From Rhea pennata (lineage: Eukaryota; Chordata; Aves; Rheiformes; Rheidae), in NCBI RefSeq assembly GCF_028389875.1, contig NC_084687.1, forward strand, positions 6,298,157-6,362,156: DNA of 64,000 nucleotides, written 5' to 3'. A program made the position numbers and the translations under genes. Under the pieces are notes generated by a model that searched no databases, was not told the DNA's origin, and worked only from the letters and a program-made list of their open reading frames with translations. The stretch's first letter is position 1. Each line of letters opens with the position of its first letter. Below, piece by piece: positions 25,201 through 36,559 of the stretch.

Positions 25201-25351
25201 TGCTCCAGCCGTTGTAAGGAAGTTGCCCCATGCACTATTTTCATGCTGTCCTATCGCCTAGTGGTTGCAACATCGCTATTTTTTGTAGGCAATACTCACC
25301 CCACAAGGTCACGACACAGAACGCAATCCAGAGAAGCTGCCTCCACTTCAT
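16100..25351 (-). CDS. CD34: CD34 haematopoietic progenitor/endothelial sialomucin, complete in eight coding exons
   Basis: Type I membrane sialomucin of blood progenitors and vascular endothelium, a selectin ligand and adhesion modulator. Eight exons join with matching phases to 373 residues (370 if the alternative exon-5 donor is used; human has 385). Order: signal peptide [18 protein letters not shown]; mucin stalk of about 148 residues rich in Ser/Thr/Pro with sequons NST and NSS; a cysteine domain with six Cys in the human order (SITC, GAIC, SSC, TAIC, SPC, RNC); a short stalk; the membrane helix [20 protein letters not shown]; a cytoplasmic tail with [30 protein letters not shown] and a C-terminal DTEM. 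The membrane and tail blocks are near-identical to human CD34, while the mucin part is unrelated in sequence. It lies downstream of PLXNA2 on the same strand, as in human. Confidence 0.95.
16292..17528 (-). other. CD34: CD34 intron 7
   Basis: 1.2 kb with a CpG-dense block at 16.35-17.0 kb, an exact five-copy 16-bp repeat (16541-16620) and a (CG)n tract near 16,701-16,716. In mammals this intron holds an optional exon that gives a shortened tail; I could not identify one here. Confidence 0.7.
16541..16620. repeat. 16-bp tandem repeat, exactly five copies
   Basis: Unit cattgcagcgcctttg, with copies 2, 3 and 5 differing at a few sites (aactccttcg, aactcctctg, agctccttcg). Copies 1 and 4 are identical. 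It lies in CD34 intron 7. Confidence 0.95.
17529..17693 (-). CDS. CD34: CD34 exon 7: transmembrane exon
   Basis: 55 codons: [61 protein letters not shown]. Human reads [19 protein letters not shown], then FLMNRRSWSPTGERL, so the membrane helix and inner face are nearly unchanged. The RRSWSP serine lies in a basic context. Confidence 0.97.
18606..18646 (-). CDS. CD34: CD34 exon 6: short stalk exon
   Basis: A 41-base exon: [13 protein letters not shown] after a split Glu, acceptor attgcag, donor AAG|GTAAG. It corresponds to human ISSKLQLMKKHQSDLKK. The intron toward exon 7 is 17694-18605; no coding is seen there. Confidence 0.85.
18966..19113 (-). CDS. CD34: CD34 exon 5: second half of the cysteine domain
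   Basis: [18 protein letters not shown], then [20 protein letters not shown] and [11 protein letters not shown], with three Cys as in human (VLC, QVC, QC) and the shared LAxSEV...CxLLxL core. Two donors fit the frame: GAG|GTTGGT at 18966, favoured by alignment to human LANRTE, or G|GTGAAA ending the exon at 18975. Confidence 0.88.
19114..21319 (-). other. CD34: CD34 intron 4
   Basis: 2.2 kb with no coding. A CpG cluster lies at 19.78-19.99 kb. DNA at 20,210-20,340 carries GATA (AGATAA, minus) and ETS-like (TTCCT, ACTTCC) words. Confidence 0.7.
21320..21397 (-). CDS. CD34: CD34 exon 4: first half of the cysteine domain
   Basis: 26 codons, [20 protein letters not shown] then KEASSC|GTGAGT. 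It aligns with human IKCSGIREVKLTQGICLEQ...TSSC: three Cys and the VK..GICL core are kept. Confidence 0.93.
21511..21731 (-). CDS. CD34: CD34 exon 3: mucin domain, Pro/Thr/Ala-rich
   Basis: 73 codons, [14 protein letters not shown] to [15 protein letters not shown], with many TSPP, TPTSS and SPT motifs that fit O-glycosylation. It joins exon 2 in phase 1 (Ala) and exon 4 in phase 0. The small introns on either side (21732-21954 and 21398-21510) are GC-rich. Confidence 0.9.
21955..22179 (-). CDS. CD34: CD34 exon 2: mucin domain, Ser/Thr repeat
   Basis: 74 codons between a fine acceptor (pyrimidine tract plus CAG) and donor G|GTAACC. 45 of 74 residues are Ser or Thr. A central block of 37 residues has only one Ile and one Asn that are not Ser/Thr, built from AGC and ACC codons. 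NST is an N-glycosylation sequon. The opposite strand shows a long Leu/Val open frame, which is a shadow of this repeat. Confidence 0.9.
22006..22117 (-). repeat. AGC/ACC trinucleotide-type repeat coding CD34 mucin
   Basis: Read on minus it is a mix of AGC and ACC triplets broken by single AAC, AGT and ATC codons. It encodes Ser/Thr in exon 2 of CD34. Confidence 0.95.
22180..25299 (-). other. CD34: CD34 intron 1
   Basis: 3.1 kb with no coding. It holds a GC-rich start (22.2-22.4 kb), a compact E-box/GATA/CArG cluster (23411-23480), a C-rich minisatellite (23746-23910) and a second CpG-dense block (24.15-24.63 kb) that could be an alternative promoter. Confidence 0.75.
23746..23910. repeat. 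C-rich minisatellite in CD34 intron 1
   Basis: About five degenerate copies of a 30-36 bp unit built on cagcccccatcacccccac plus ctgctgcctg. The G-rich strand could form quadruplexes. Confidence 0.85.
25300..25351 (-). CDS. CD34: CD34 exon 1: start codon and signal peptide
   Basis: Too short for ORF-length filters. It encodes [17 protein letters not shown] plus one base and ends in the strong donor G|GTGAGT. The lysine/arginine start, hydrophobic core and small Gly at the junction make a good signal peptide. Phase 1 matches the start of exon 2. The CpG-rich DNA just upstream is the expected promoter. I know no bird CD34 start to compare it with, so this exon rests on phase, position and signal-peptide character. 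Confidence 0.85.
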
Positions 25352-26100
25352 TATTATTTTTAAGCTCCCCGTTCCTGCTTGTAGCCCCCGAGTGACCCTG
25401 GAGGCTGCTCTGGCAGCTCCCGGCTTTGCAGCTCTGCAGCAGCTCTGCTGAGCTCATGCGGCTCGGTGGCAGCCCAAGCCTCTGCGAGCACCCGGAGCGG
25501 GGTGGGCTCCTCCGCGGGGGTGTGCTCACGGCGCCGGGCGGCGAGGTGGAGTTTGTCCGCCTCGCTTCCACGGCTTTGCCCAGTTCCCAGCGATCTCGCC
25601 ATCACTTAGGTAATTTTCTCCTCCCCGCTTTCCTGCCAGCACTTCAAAACAAACAAAAGCCCAACCATCGTCCCCCAGCAGAAGATCCCGGAGCCTTCGC
25701 CAGGCTTAACTCTTTCGTGAAAGCTGCTTCCTTCCTCACTCAACCGAAGGCAGAGACAAAAACGTGCTCCAGTTCAAAGCAGAGACCGGTGTCATTCCAG
25801 CCGCTCAACTTCCCGCCGGGTAAAAACAATCCGACCGAGCGGCAGTGGAGAAATCGCGGCCGCGCCGGCGCCGCGGGCGAGGAGCGAGCCGCAAACCGGC
25901 TTCGGGCTCGGCAAATCTGCTCGGCAAGTTCAGCAAGGACCTTGGGGTGTGAAATCCCGCCGGGAAGCAACCCCGCTGGCTGCAGCGCTCCTCCGGTCGG
26001 ACAGGGCTACGGCGCAGGGGCGGTGGAGGGACGGGGAAAACCGGTGGGCAAAAACTTCTGCCTAAGACCTAGGGCAGAAGAGGGACTAATAAATAACTTC
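25352..26100 (-). promoter_or_regulatory. CD34: CD34 5' UTR and CpG-rich promoter region
   Basis: A CpG-dense block directly upstream of the CD34 start codon, strongest at 25.4-26.0 kb and flanked by AT-rich DNA past 26.1 kb. No TATA box was found at a fitting distance. The transcription start is not fixed by sequence. Confidence 0.6.
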
Positions 26101-27777
26101 CTGGAGCTCGTTTCCATTAATAGCACATTACAGAAACGTTAATAACAGTACAGAAATACTGACTTCAGTTTTATTATCAGGCTGACCTTTACCAAGGGGA
26201 CGTAGTCGGCGTTGGCTCTCCAGAACAGCCAATGTGATATGGCTTTAAGGACTACGGGTATGTCCAAAATTATTGATTTTTTTTTTAATTAAAAAAGCTT
26301 TGATGCTTCCATTTCTTGTTTTTAATGGCTAGAGACACCAAAGAGAACAGAAACGTCTGAAAACATTTCAGCCTTTTACAAAACACCTGGTCGTTTGGGG
26401 GGCTAAGCCCCAGGTCAGTGAGAATTCACTCATTTCTTTTTAGATAGGGGACAGCTCACGAGAGCCCGTCGCGTTTCTCCCACGGCTGCAGCCAGCCGAA
26501 AGGGCCAAGGAGGAAGGGGAGAGCGGGCGGCTCGGCAGGGTTACGTGGGAAGAAACCCTCATGCAACATTTCCATTGTGTACGTGTGCTTGCAGGACCAA
26601 AGTCCGGTTGCTCTTGCTTTTCCTTTTGGACAGGAAAATGTCTCTTGGAGGGAAACATCTGTACCGGGGGAGCGTGCTCCAACGTCTCGATAAAAGATTT
26701 CTACAGTGCCGGTTTAACTTTTTGTTTCTACCGAACGACAGGGCTGAGTAGCTCTGTTAAAGACCAACCCCCCTTAGGAAACCAGGACCTACAACCCTGT
26801 GTAAAAGGCGGACATGGCTCTCGTTAGGGGAATGCATGGCTCCGGACGGACACGGGTTTGCGTCACTCTAGAAAACCTGTTCAGAAGACGAAATAAGTAA
26901 AGCAGAGCAAAGCAAAAGTCTTATTTAAATAAGAGATGCAAACTTTTTTATTGAAGTGAGAATTTAGCTTCAGTAACACATGCAATTAAAAATAAACCCC
27001 TGAAACTTCAGAGAAAGCATCAGTGGCCCTGAGGAGAGAAGCCCAGCTGGTGAGGACCAGCGTCCCACCACACTGGGAAGCACCGTGGAAACCTGCAGGG
27101 CCACCGCTCAGGGACGAGTGTCCGGGTCCCCTCTTGCACGAGTAAAGGCAAACACAGAAATGCTTAGCAACTGCAATTAAGTGTTAAAAAAGAAAAGCGA
27201 GCAGCAGGAAAGACTAAAGCAAGGCAGCGTTGCTGCATGCTGCAGAAGATTTAAGCAGAACTAAATGCAATGAGAAGAGCATCGCCGCCCGCGGGCCCCC
27301 GTGCCCCGTGCGAGGTCTGCCCCCAGCGCATCCTGCTTCCTGCCTCTCCCGGCTCCTCCACGAGCAGCCATCCGGCCCCGGCTGCCAGCTTTACTGCACC
27401 TTTCAAAAAAAAACTACTAAAAATAGAGAGCTGGGCTAAAAATAGGGTGGGACTGGCCCTGCCAGACCGCGGCAGCGGAGCCTGGCGTGCTCCCGCTCGC
27501 GAGATCCGGCTGCCTTTGACGGCGGGTTTCGGTGTCGGGTATGTCTGACCCTGCCCTAAAACTCGGGCTCCGGCACGGGCCAGGCCGTTAAGTGTGGTGC
27601 AAAGAGTGATTTAATTGCGGATGAGGCAATAGACGTGCGGCTGGGAAGTTCTATGCCAGGAAACCGGCTTTCTGCAGGCGTTTGAGCAGGCAGATGGCAT
27701 ACAATGGGCTCGGTGCAGTCATTTCCCCGCCTCGTAAAAGCTGCTATTTTGGACAGATGAACTAATGTGGTTCCCAC

Positions 27778-27930
27778 CATAGAATCACAGAATGGGCAAG
27801 GTCGGAAGGGACCTCTGGAGCTCAGCTAGACCAACCTCCCTGCTCGAGCAGGGTCACCTACAGCTTGTTAGACAGGGTTGCATCCAGGCGGGCCTTGAGT
27901 CTCTCCAAACAAGGAGAAGTGGGTGTCGGG
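27778..27930 (-). mobile_element. CR1 LINE, 3'-end fragment
   Basis: On plus it begins catagaatcacagaatggg and runs through gtcggaagggacctctggag, ctgctcgagcagggtcacct and ttgcatccaggcgggccttg, the reverse complement of the CR1 3' end. The copy is 5'-truncated, as is usual for CR1, and moderately diverged. Confidence 0.9.
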
Positions 27931-28830
27931 GCCTTGCTTGGCAGGGCTGAGCGTACCCCCAACACCAGGGTTTTCGTATGTGGAGCACATATTTTATCTT
28001 CAAAAAGCTTTTGGAAACCTTAAAGAAAGATTCACAGTTGTTGCTGCTAACAAGGTCAGTGTATTTAAAATATTTCGCTTGGTACAACTATGCCACTAAT
28101 AGGGCATCTTCAGAGGATAAAGTGAAACACATGCGCTGCTACGTTCAAAAAACCCATATGGTTACTATATCGTTTAGCAGCTTTATGCATTAAACGTTTG
28201 CTTCCCGGGACCCCAGTGCGTGGCTGGGCTGTGGTGGCTTTTCAAGGACAATTCCTGTAGTTTCTGCAAACATGTGCATCCACAAGCAAAACGGGTCCTC
28301 AGACCCGTCCTTTTTTCCTGGAGATATGTACATTTCTGTAAATACACAGTGAAAGCCAAGTAGCTACGGCAAGGGGACAGACAGAAAACCCTCAGGAGAC
28401 GCCACAAACCGGCCGTGCTGTATTACCGGCCCTCGGTGCTTTCGGAAGGTGCCAGAGTCTCGTTAACCTCCTGGCTCCGTTGGCCGCTGCTGCACTGTCA
28501 AAAGAGCTTAACTATAACAAACAGCAGCACAGCAAAACACCAGTAAAAAATCATTAGAGCACAAGCCTCGTAATTTAGTACAAAGATTAGCTTCTCCATC
28601 CAGCCCTGTAGATTGCTGATTGCAATTTATTTCTCCCATTTATGGAAGGCGTACGAATGTGTGAGCTGGATTCATTACTTGGCTGTAACATCCATCACCG
28701 ATGCTGCGTCAGGCTGGGCTTGTTGTTGCACCAAGCAAGTATCACCAGAGACGCACGCAGTCCTTTCAGCTTTAACTCCCAGGAAATGTTATCTGCAATT
28801 CTGTTTATTGTAACCAGTTTGCAATTGACT

Positions 28831-28860
28831 GCTCTCTCTCTCTCTCCTTTTTTTTTTTTT
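28831..28860. repeat. Polypyrimidine (CT)n/T run
   Basis: About eight CT units followed by a T-run of 13. Confidence 0.9.
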
Positions 28861-31800
28861 GGACAATATATTTGCAAATATAGCCCCGTAATGATTTGCT
28901 CTTACTCTTTGGCGGGCCCTGGGAGCGGAGGAGGAGCGGCAAGGCGCTGGGCTGCCCGCGCGTGCCGGGGCCGCGGCGCACGGCGCAGCACTGCCCCTTC
29001 GTGGCCTCGCTCCCGCCTGGGCCAGCGCCGTGGGAGCTGCTATCAAGAGGAGCAATCGGAGATGAGACCATTGGAGAGGCAACATTAACCAAGACTGGGG
29101 GGGGGTCTACATTGCTTTTATTTCCCGGGAGAACGCCCCTCCAGCTGCAATTTTCTGTGAAGTAAGCACAGCCTAAAAACTATGGCAATGTTTCTCAGAG
29201 AAAAATACTTTGTAGAGCCGCAATTTCTACCCAGAGCAGGGGTATTCCGGTGCTGTCGGAAGGATTTCAGCCCGCCGTGCCCAGCACTGCATGTTTGTCC
29301 CCTCCGTGGCCAAGCTGCCACCTTCTCCACCACCATCTCCACCAGCAGCCCAGCACCGAGGTCCCCGGGCGCAGGGGGGAGGTTGCACTGGCTGCTGATG
29401 GGCGCTGCGGCTCCCTCGATTACGGTTTTCCTCTGGATAGCTGCTGCTTCGCTCCACCAAATGCCTTTTTCACTGATGATGCTGCAGGGGGAATTGCTTC
29501 CACGGAAGGTCCCGGCACACAGCTGAACAGCCGCCGTCAGCTGTTTGCAGACTCCCCAGGGTGAGAATATTATCCTTTCTGCAAGGATCTCAAGCACTCG
29601 CAGGGAACAGACAGCACCTTAATTTTATATGGACAGAAACTGGGGCTGAAAAATTGATTCACTCCAAAAGATCCTGCTGGGAACCAGGCGGCGTACAGTG
29701 CCCTGGGTTCGCAGGTCGGTGTCTCCGACCTGGCATCCGTAGGCCCTTTGCCCTGCAAAAGTGCAGAAATACTTCTTCCACCCAGCTTGCTGGCCTGCAT
29801 CTTGTGCGCAGAGCTCGGCGGAGGTTTTTCTGGAGGAGCCAGGCTGCCCCCAAACCCCATTGCTTTATGCAGCCAGCCGACAGGCTGGTTTCAAGCTCAA
29901 TGCATGCAAAATCTTGTTTGTGTGATTAAAAACTCAGCAGAAGAGGGCTCAGCTCCATCTGAGCATAGCCGGGAGAAGGGCTGGGGATGCTGCTGAGGGA
30001 AGTGGGGTGAGACACCGCGGTGGTAACCACAGGTACAAGGCAAGAAGTTTGGGACAAGGAGTGCAGGAAAATTGCTATATTTTCTCTGCCTCCGAGAGCT
30101 TTTGCTCTGACCCAGGTGGACGGGGCTTCTCCGGCTGCTGTACCACTGAGGAAAGGATTTTTGGTCTTCCCCGGTGGCTCCGGCAGGGCGACATCCCCTT
30201 TCCGGTGCTGGTCCCACCTCGCCCCGCTGCTGGCTCGCTTGGTAGGTGGAAAATATTTAATGTTTATTAATTTAATAATTGCCTCACACCTGATTCCGGC
30301 TGGGGGGGCCTGGGTTGCACGAGTGGCCTCTCGCTGCGCGCGGAGCCAGGTTTTGCTACGCGACGAGCTGCTCTGGCTAATTATGGAAGGGGGAAGGACA
30401 AATTTGTCAGGCCTTTTGCTGGTCTTGCACACACTATAAAGCGCTTGAGGAATAATGGTCCCGTTTAGGGAGAAAATTGGAAAAACCACCACTGGGTGGC
30501 AGAAACACTGGTGGAAGAGCCGGAGCAAGGAGCGAGCGAGGCTGTTCCCTTGCAGTGCTTGTGCTTTTACTTTCCCCTCTTCCTGCTCCCATTTCCTTTA
30601 TTTTCTTCTGACTCCGCTGGCTCCTTGATTTGGTCCCAGTCTCCCTGCCGTTCCCGGGGCTCCCTGTCATCTCGCCGAGGTTTTTTCCTGCTGTTTCCTT
30701 TCCGCAGAGCAGCGGCTTTGTGGCAGTGGGGAGATGGACGGATGCTGCCGCCCTCTGCTCGGGCTTGGCCGGGGCACAGCCACCAGCTTAAAGCAGAAGC
30801 CAGCAGCGGCTGGAAGGCGCGTGGCACGTTAACATGTGTTTCTTGCTGCTGAATGCACTGGCAAGCGATGCCCACCGCTGCCATGGCTCGGCGCAGGCAG
30901 GGGCTCGGCGGCGCGCGCAGCCCTCGGCGCCGCTCCCTGCAGCGCCAGCACCTCCCTGCCGCCAGCTCGAGCGTGAAACGTGCCGCTCGCCCGAGCGGGA
31001 GCCCTGCACGGGACCGCGGCAGCGCCCAAAACCGTGCACCCCAGCCCGCTCCCGGAGCCGCTCCCGGCTGCAAAGCACCTGCAGTCCCCATCAGGGAGAG
31101 GCCGGGATATATTTATAACCCCCCAAACGTCCGCCGACAGGGAAACCCGCTGTGGGAGCAGTACGGGCAAAACGGCAGGCGTAAAGCTCTGGTAGCCAGG
31201 TGCAAAAAGCAGAGCCCAATTCCTCAGCGCCCGGACAAGCTGACAGAGACGCTCTTAATCACCAAGTATTGCCCTGGCTTTCAATTTCACCTGGCGGTTT
31301 GAGCCCGGCCGGCGTCCCCTTTTGCCAGGCACTTTGCCCCGGGGCAGCACCGAATGTTTACTCATGTTCCCTCAACGCTGTTTGTATTTTTGCTCGGTAT
31401 AAATTTAGACCTGCACAAGTGAAAACCAAGCTCCACTTTTGTTTCCCAGCTCCAAAAAAATCCAGCAAAAGCTCCTGCAGTGCTGCACCATCCTGCCCCT
31501 GCTCTAGCACCATGCTAGCTGCTCCGTGGGGCTTCAGAACTGCTGCCTGAAAGCACCAGAGAGCAGGATGTGGCCCAATTGCCTTGGAATGATTGTGCCA
31601 AGCTTTGCTCTCAGTCCGAGGAAAATAAGACAACTGGACCTGCCGGAGGAGCGGGCTGTCTCCCTAACGTGCTGCGTCAGCGTTAGCTTCGAGTAGGAAC
31701 AGCTCCGCGCCACCCCGTGAGCACCGTGCCGAAACGAGCGGGCTCAGCGCCGAACGGCTCTGCAGACACCACGTCGTGGGGCAGCACCAAACGCCTGGGA

Positions 31801-32772
31801 CCCGCAGCGTGTCGTGCCTTTGCCTTCTGCATTAGATTTATCCTCTTTAATATCTAATTGAAAAAGACTAAGATCCTTTAGTAAAAGCGGTAAGACCTCT
31901 TGTTCCAGATCCCCATGTTTCTTTTTTAATGATTCCTTAAGGGTCTCCATTTTTCTGTCACTTCCCATCATCCAGAGTAATTTCGGGCTGTTAGAGAAAG
32001 TTCATTGCTGTAATTGCAACCATATTGGTCATTAAAGTTGACAGACAGCTGTTGAAGGAGTCACTTGCTGGTTCCTACTACTCAGCAGATGTCTCTCAGC
32101 ATTTGCTAAAATGTTAGCTTGAATTTATGAAAAAGAAGCAAATGCATTTTACCTTGAGGACCAATAATTTCAAGGAAGGGAAAACAACTCATCCTGGCCT
32201 TCATCTGCAAACAGTGTTTGCATCTCCTGCCCTGGGGACCAAGGTCCCTACGTGCACCCTGGACCCCGGGAGCACCGTGGGACAGCAGCAGGGAAGGGAG
32301 CTCTGCCCTGACTCTCTTTGGCCAACACCACCAACTAGCAAGTCTCACCGGACATTTCCGTGCTGAAGGACATTTAGGAAGATGATGAAACCTTGCACTG
32401 AAGGATCTCCAGAAGCAGAGCGGGCAGCAAGGACAGCAGTAAACTCCTCTGGCTTGGGCACTGCTAGCTCAACGCCAGCAGCATCGCCCCGACCCACAGC
32501 CCATACGTCCTCCCTGCTCCTACACCCTTCTCAGCCAACAGTTCGCTTTAATTTATTACTGCAAAAACTATTTCTGCTGCAAAGGCTGAAGTTGTCATTG
32601 GAGGGCTGGAGGCCGGGCAAGCCCAGGCCCCAGTCCTGCCCCTGGAGCTGGGGTGACTCAGACAGTGAAGATTTCTCACCAATATACCCAGCTTACTTAA
32701 CAAATGTCACACACCACATGTTAGAAAATAAGGATGCACTCAAGAGATGTTTTTTTTTTTAAACCAGTAAAC

Positions 32773-32778
32773 TTTATT
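32773..32778 (-). terminator. PLXNA2: Distal poly(A) signal, candidate end of the PLXNA2 transcript
   Basis: AATAAA on the minus strand in an AT-rich 250-bp block (32760-33000). A genomic run of 11 A lies directly after it (32750-32760 read as T). It gives a 3' UTR of about 5.2 kb, close to the human length. Confidence 0.5.
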
Positions 32779-35269
32779 TATATATAACAGTACAAAGTGA
32801 GTCCTTGGCTTGCAAAATAGGAGTGTTTCATATTTACAATAGGTACACAATAATATATTAGAATAATAACAAAACCCCCTTTTTTCCCCCTTGGAACATT
32901 TTTAAATACTTAAACTTTCTTACATTTTTTCCACAACACTTGTAAAAACAACAAAAAAACAGACAATCATCTTAAAAAAAAATATATATAATACAGAACT
33001 CCAGTGTGTCAAGTGTAACGGGGAAGGGAGGAGCCAGAGGACGGGCAGGAGGAGCGGGCGAGGACACCGGCCAACTCCTTTCCCTGCCAGTACACAAATC
33101 CCTTAGAACTGGCGCCTGTTTAGTTTAAGGAGCGGGTCAGAAAAGATAAGAATTTGTTCCACAACTAATAACTCCACATTCTAAAACCTTAGGGGACTCA
33201 TCTGGGGGGATGACGGAGATTTTAGTACCTGTGTATTCCCTTCCCCTTGCTGCTTCCCACCGCTTGTCGTAACAGCCCCAAGGTGTCATTAAACATCAGA
33301 CACTCATCAATACTAGAAGGGTATTTTACTGCAGTATCGTCTGAACCTGTGAAATAATTTGGCAAAATCAGCTGATTGGTTAGCTTGCTTTTTGATGGCT
33401 CCTCTTCAAGGTGTACCTTCCATCTGCCCGGCCTTGGAGCCGGACACGTTGGATGGAGAAGCTGCTGTGCAAACTTCCAAGCTCATTTGCAGCAGAGCCA
33501 TAACAAATCTCCAAGGAAAGGCCCTCCAGGAGATTTCCGACTCGATCCAGCAGCCTCGGGCGCCCTGGTGCGTGCGGGGACATTGTCCACCCTGTGGGAT
33601 GCGACCTGGAGGTCTCACCAGCGCCTTCCTACGCACTGCAGGACCTTCCTCGTTATTATATTCCACTTTTACAAGGAGAGAAGGGAAGGAACGGGCAACA
33701 CGTAGGGAAACGGGGCTCAGGAGGGATAAGCACGGACACATCAGTGTTCACAGCATGGACAGAGCATGTCCCACCGCGGTCCAACGGGGCAGCTGGAGCG
33801 GCTTCCGGCGCAGCCCCAGCAGCAGCCGAGCAGGAGCCCTGCAGAAAAGCAGAGAATTTCAATGCAAGATCGGAGGCGTGCAGTGGCGAAGCACCGTGGC
33901 CGCCAGGCAGCCGCGCCGAGTCCTCATGACGGCGGAGCCCCGACAGCGCCGGCGCCTGATCGGGCACGGGCTAAAGCACCACTGGGCTGCGGCTTCGACC
34001 CACCTCCCGGGGCCATGCTCAGGGCTTCTGGAGACCAGACGTCGCGTGCACGTGTGACTCCCAGGTGAAGGAAGCCCTCCAGACTGCCAAATGCGGACTG
34101 CAGTGGCTCACATGGGCGTGCGGGGTCGGTAGCATGCAAAGATGAACCCAAGAGTTTGGGGCTGAAGTCCTTGATGCGCCCACTCAAATTGTTAAATGTG
34201 CCACGGTGGTTTTGGTAAAATCCACTCAAAGGTATACTAGATAACTTAAGTGGGGGCGGGTCACAAGGAGTTTAAGACAGCGTGTTGAAGGCACTGCTGT
34301 GATGAAGGGCTCGGTTGCCGCTGGCGCGGAGCGGTGGCCCTTGGTGTCCCTGTTCTGTCACAGCACCGAGAGCCTGTGGGGCAGGATTGCCGTCCGGCAC
34401 GTCCATGGCCAGCTGCAGGATTGCTATCCGGCGTGTCCAAGGCCAGGTTCCTTATTCAGATAACCTCCCCCTCCATGACATACCGTGCCCAGGATGCTTC
34501 CTACCAGCAGCAAGGCCCATCCATCCTGCCTTCTTTCAGACCTGGACCCATCTTCTGTGCTGAAGTGGGGACCGTGATGTCCATCCAGGTCCTCTGTACT
34601 TTGGTGGGCTGCAGCACTGCGGTGCTCTACAGCAGGGCTTCCTGCCGAGACAAGCTTGCTTATATGTTCAGCTCTTGTCTGCGGGTTTTTAATAAAGGCT
34701 TTCAAGGTGGAGAAGCGTTTGATTAGCACCTGGCTCCCCCTTGGAGTGGGTGCTTTGATAGCTCATGAGCAGAAGATTAAATGGAATTATTTAAGCAGTA
34801 ACACCAGACAGAGAGATCCCAGAAAATGACGTCTCCCACTTTGATGTCAAAATACCTGAAAAAAAGTGAACTGGAGAATCAAAAGAGCGAGCTGTGTTTC
34901 TCCCAGCCAGCTGTGCAGGAAGAAGGGGGCAACGAGAGGGAGGTAAAATCATTTCGTCTAAGGCATAGTCACTGCCCCCTCCTAACCAGCCCTCGAGTCC
35001 AGTTTGCTGCAAGCACAAAGAAAATTCCACATGGAGCTCTGAAGCTTCCCATTCCCGAAGGAGTAACTGAGAAGTCAGATGCGAACAGAGCAGCAGATTA
35101 CAAGGGCTTTGCCCCAAGGGGCTATGTTGCTTCATTCCATATAATTGCCTGTAAAGATCTATAATTCATGTCAACCACCGTAAGTAGAACTTGGTAGATT
35201 ATTTATAGGCCATCCCTTCCAGCCAGCAACGTGCCATTCCCTGCACCATCCCGCTGGGTCCAATGCCCT

Positions 35270-35375
35270 TTTAAAAGATGGAAGAATAGACGTTTCTGCC
35301 GCTTCCCTTGGGAGGTCAGTCAAAAGTTTAACAGTTTACTGCTTCGCAAAGTGCTCCTGTTGGTTTGGTTTCCTC
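35270..35375 (-). mobile_element. Diverged CR1 fragment
   Basis: gccgcttcccttgggaggtc and aacagtttactgcttcgcaa resemble the internal part of the CR1 3' region in antisense. It is much more diverged than the other two copies and lies in the presumed PLXNA2 3' UTR. Confidence 0.4.
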
Positions 35376-36521
35376 CTCTTCTCCGTTTCCTCCCACAACA
35401 CATGAAAAAGTCGCCCCGTCGCCCACCTCGTCTCCGCGGCGCTCACGGAGCCCTTGCTTCGTCCCGCTGCACGTGCTCGAGTCGCTTCACCCTTGCTCGC
35501 AAGCCAACCCCACCGGCACGACGCAGACATGTCACCGGGGCACCTACAGGGGACCTGGCGCTGGGAAGGGGGGAGCGACAAATGCTGCTCATCGGGTGCT
35601 CCTCACCCAAAGACAGAGCCCAGGCGGAGGAAAATGGCTTAAAATCAGTTATGCAAAAGCCTTGCAAACTGGCGTGAAGAAAATCAGACACTGAGGTCCC
35701 GGGGCAGGTCACGCGGCTGAGCCGGCACCAGCACCGGCATCCAGGCGGTGGAAGCAGGTCTTTGCTTTGGGCAGTATCCACGTTTTGTGAAGCCTATGGA
35801 AAAACTGTTCAGGTTAACGTTCAGAAGCATCTGGCTCCCATTGCCTTTGGGGGTTCGGCGTACCGTGGCAATCTGAGGAAGAAGCTGAATAACTGGAGAA
35901 CGTGAATACTCAAAACAACCACCGTAACTGGAATATTTGCCTGGAAACCTTCACCAAAGCCAGGCGCTGGGCCTTTGTGAATGATGGCAAGAGAACCCTG
36001 TAAAAAATTAGATCTTCCGGGGGGATTTCAAAGCCCGACACTCAACAACCACCTGCAGCGCCAGCAGCAACGCGCGGGTGGGCAAGGAGCCGCTCCAAGC
36101 GGACAAGCTCGACGTTTCTGCGTTCGCCGTCTGCGGATCGCGGCGCAGCGCGCAGGGAAAGGACCCCCGGGAAGGGAGTTTCCTGCTAGCGGCCGAACGA
36201 GGTCGGCTCCGTTCCTCAGGCTCCCTCTTTTCGCGCCAGCGCTCTGCACGTCTCCGTACGCCGGAGCCCTCCGGGTGCAAAGCGCAGGCTGCTGTGGACC
36301 TCAGGAGCTTATTGCACGAGGTCGGTCATTAGCATTTCTTCCGGACATCAGTACGGCCCAGAGAACCTCACAAAAGTGGACTACCCAAAGCAAGTGGGCT
36401 CAGCATGGCTTTTAGCGACCGCTAATTAAAACGACAAGGTTCCTGAGTAGCGCTCTCACCGCTGCCGCCCGCCGCCGCCGGCTCTGCTCCTAAGCGCCCC
36501 GGCAGCCCGCAGCCCTGGGGG

Positions 36522-36559
36522 TCCGGGCGCCGCGGGAGCCTCCGGGCGCCGCGGGAGCC
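36522..36559. repeat. 19-bp perfect tandem duplication
   Basis: Two identical adjacent copies of TCCGGGCGCCGCGGGAGCC within a CpG-dense block. Confidence 0.95.

Larger units (their letters stand above)
26101..32749. other. Intergenic DNA between the CD34 promoter and the PLXNA2 3' end
   Basis: 6.6 kb with no recognised gene. It includes a CR1 copy (27778-27930), a (CT)n/T run (28831-28860), CpG clusters at 28.9-29.05 and 30.3-31.15 kb, and an AT-rich coding-like piece (31744-31995). Confidence 0.7.

Noticed and set aside
29118-29597. 159-codon minus-strand open frame between CD34 and PLXNA2
   Set aside because: No recognisable motif and a competing plus-strand frame of similar length; not supported as a gene.
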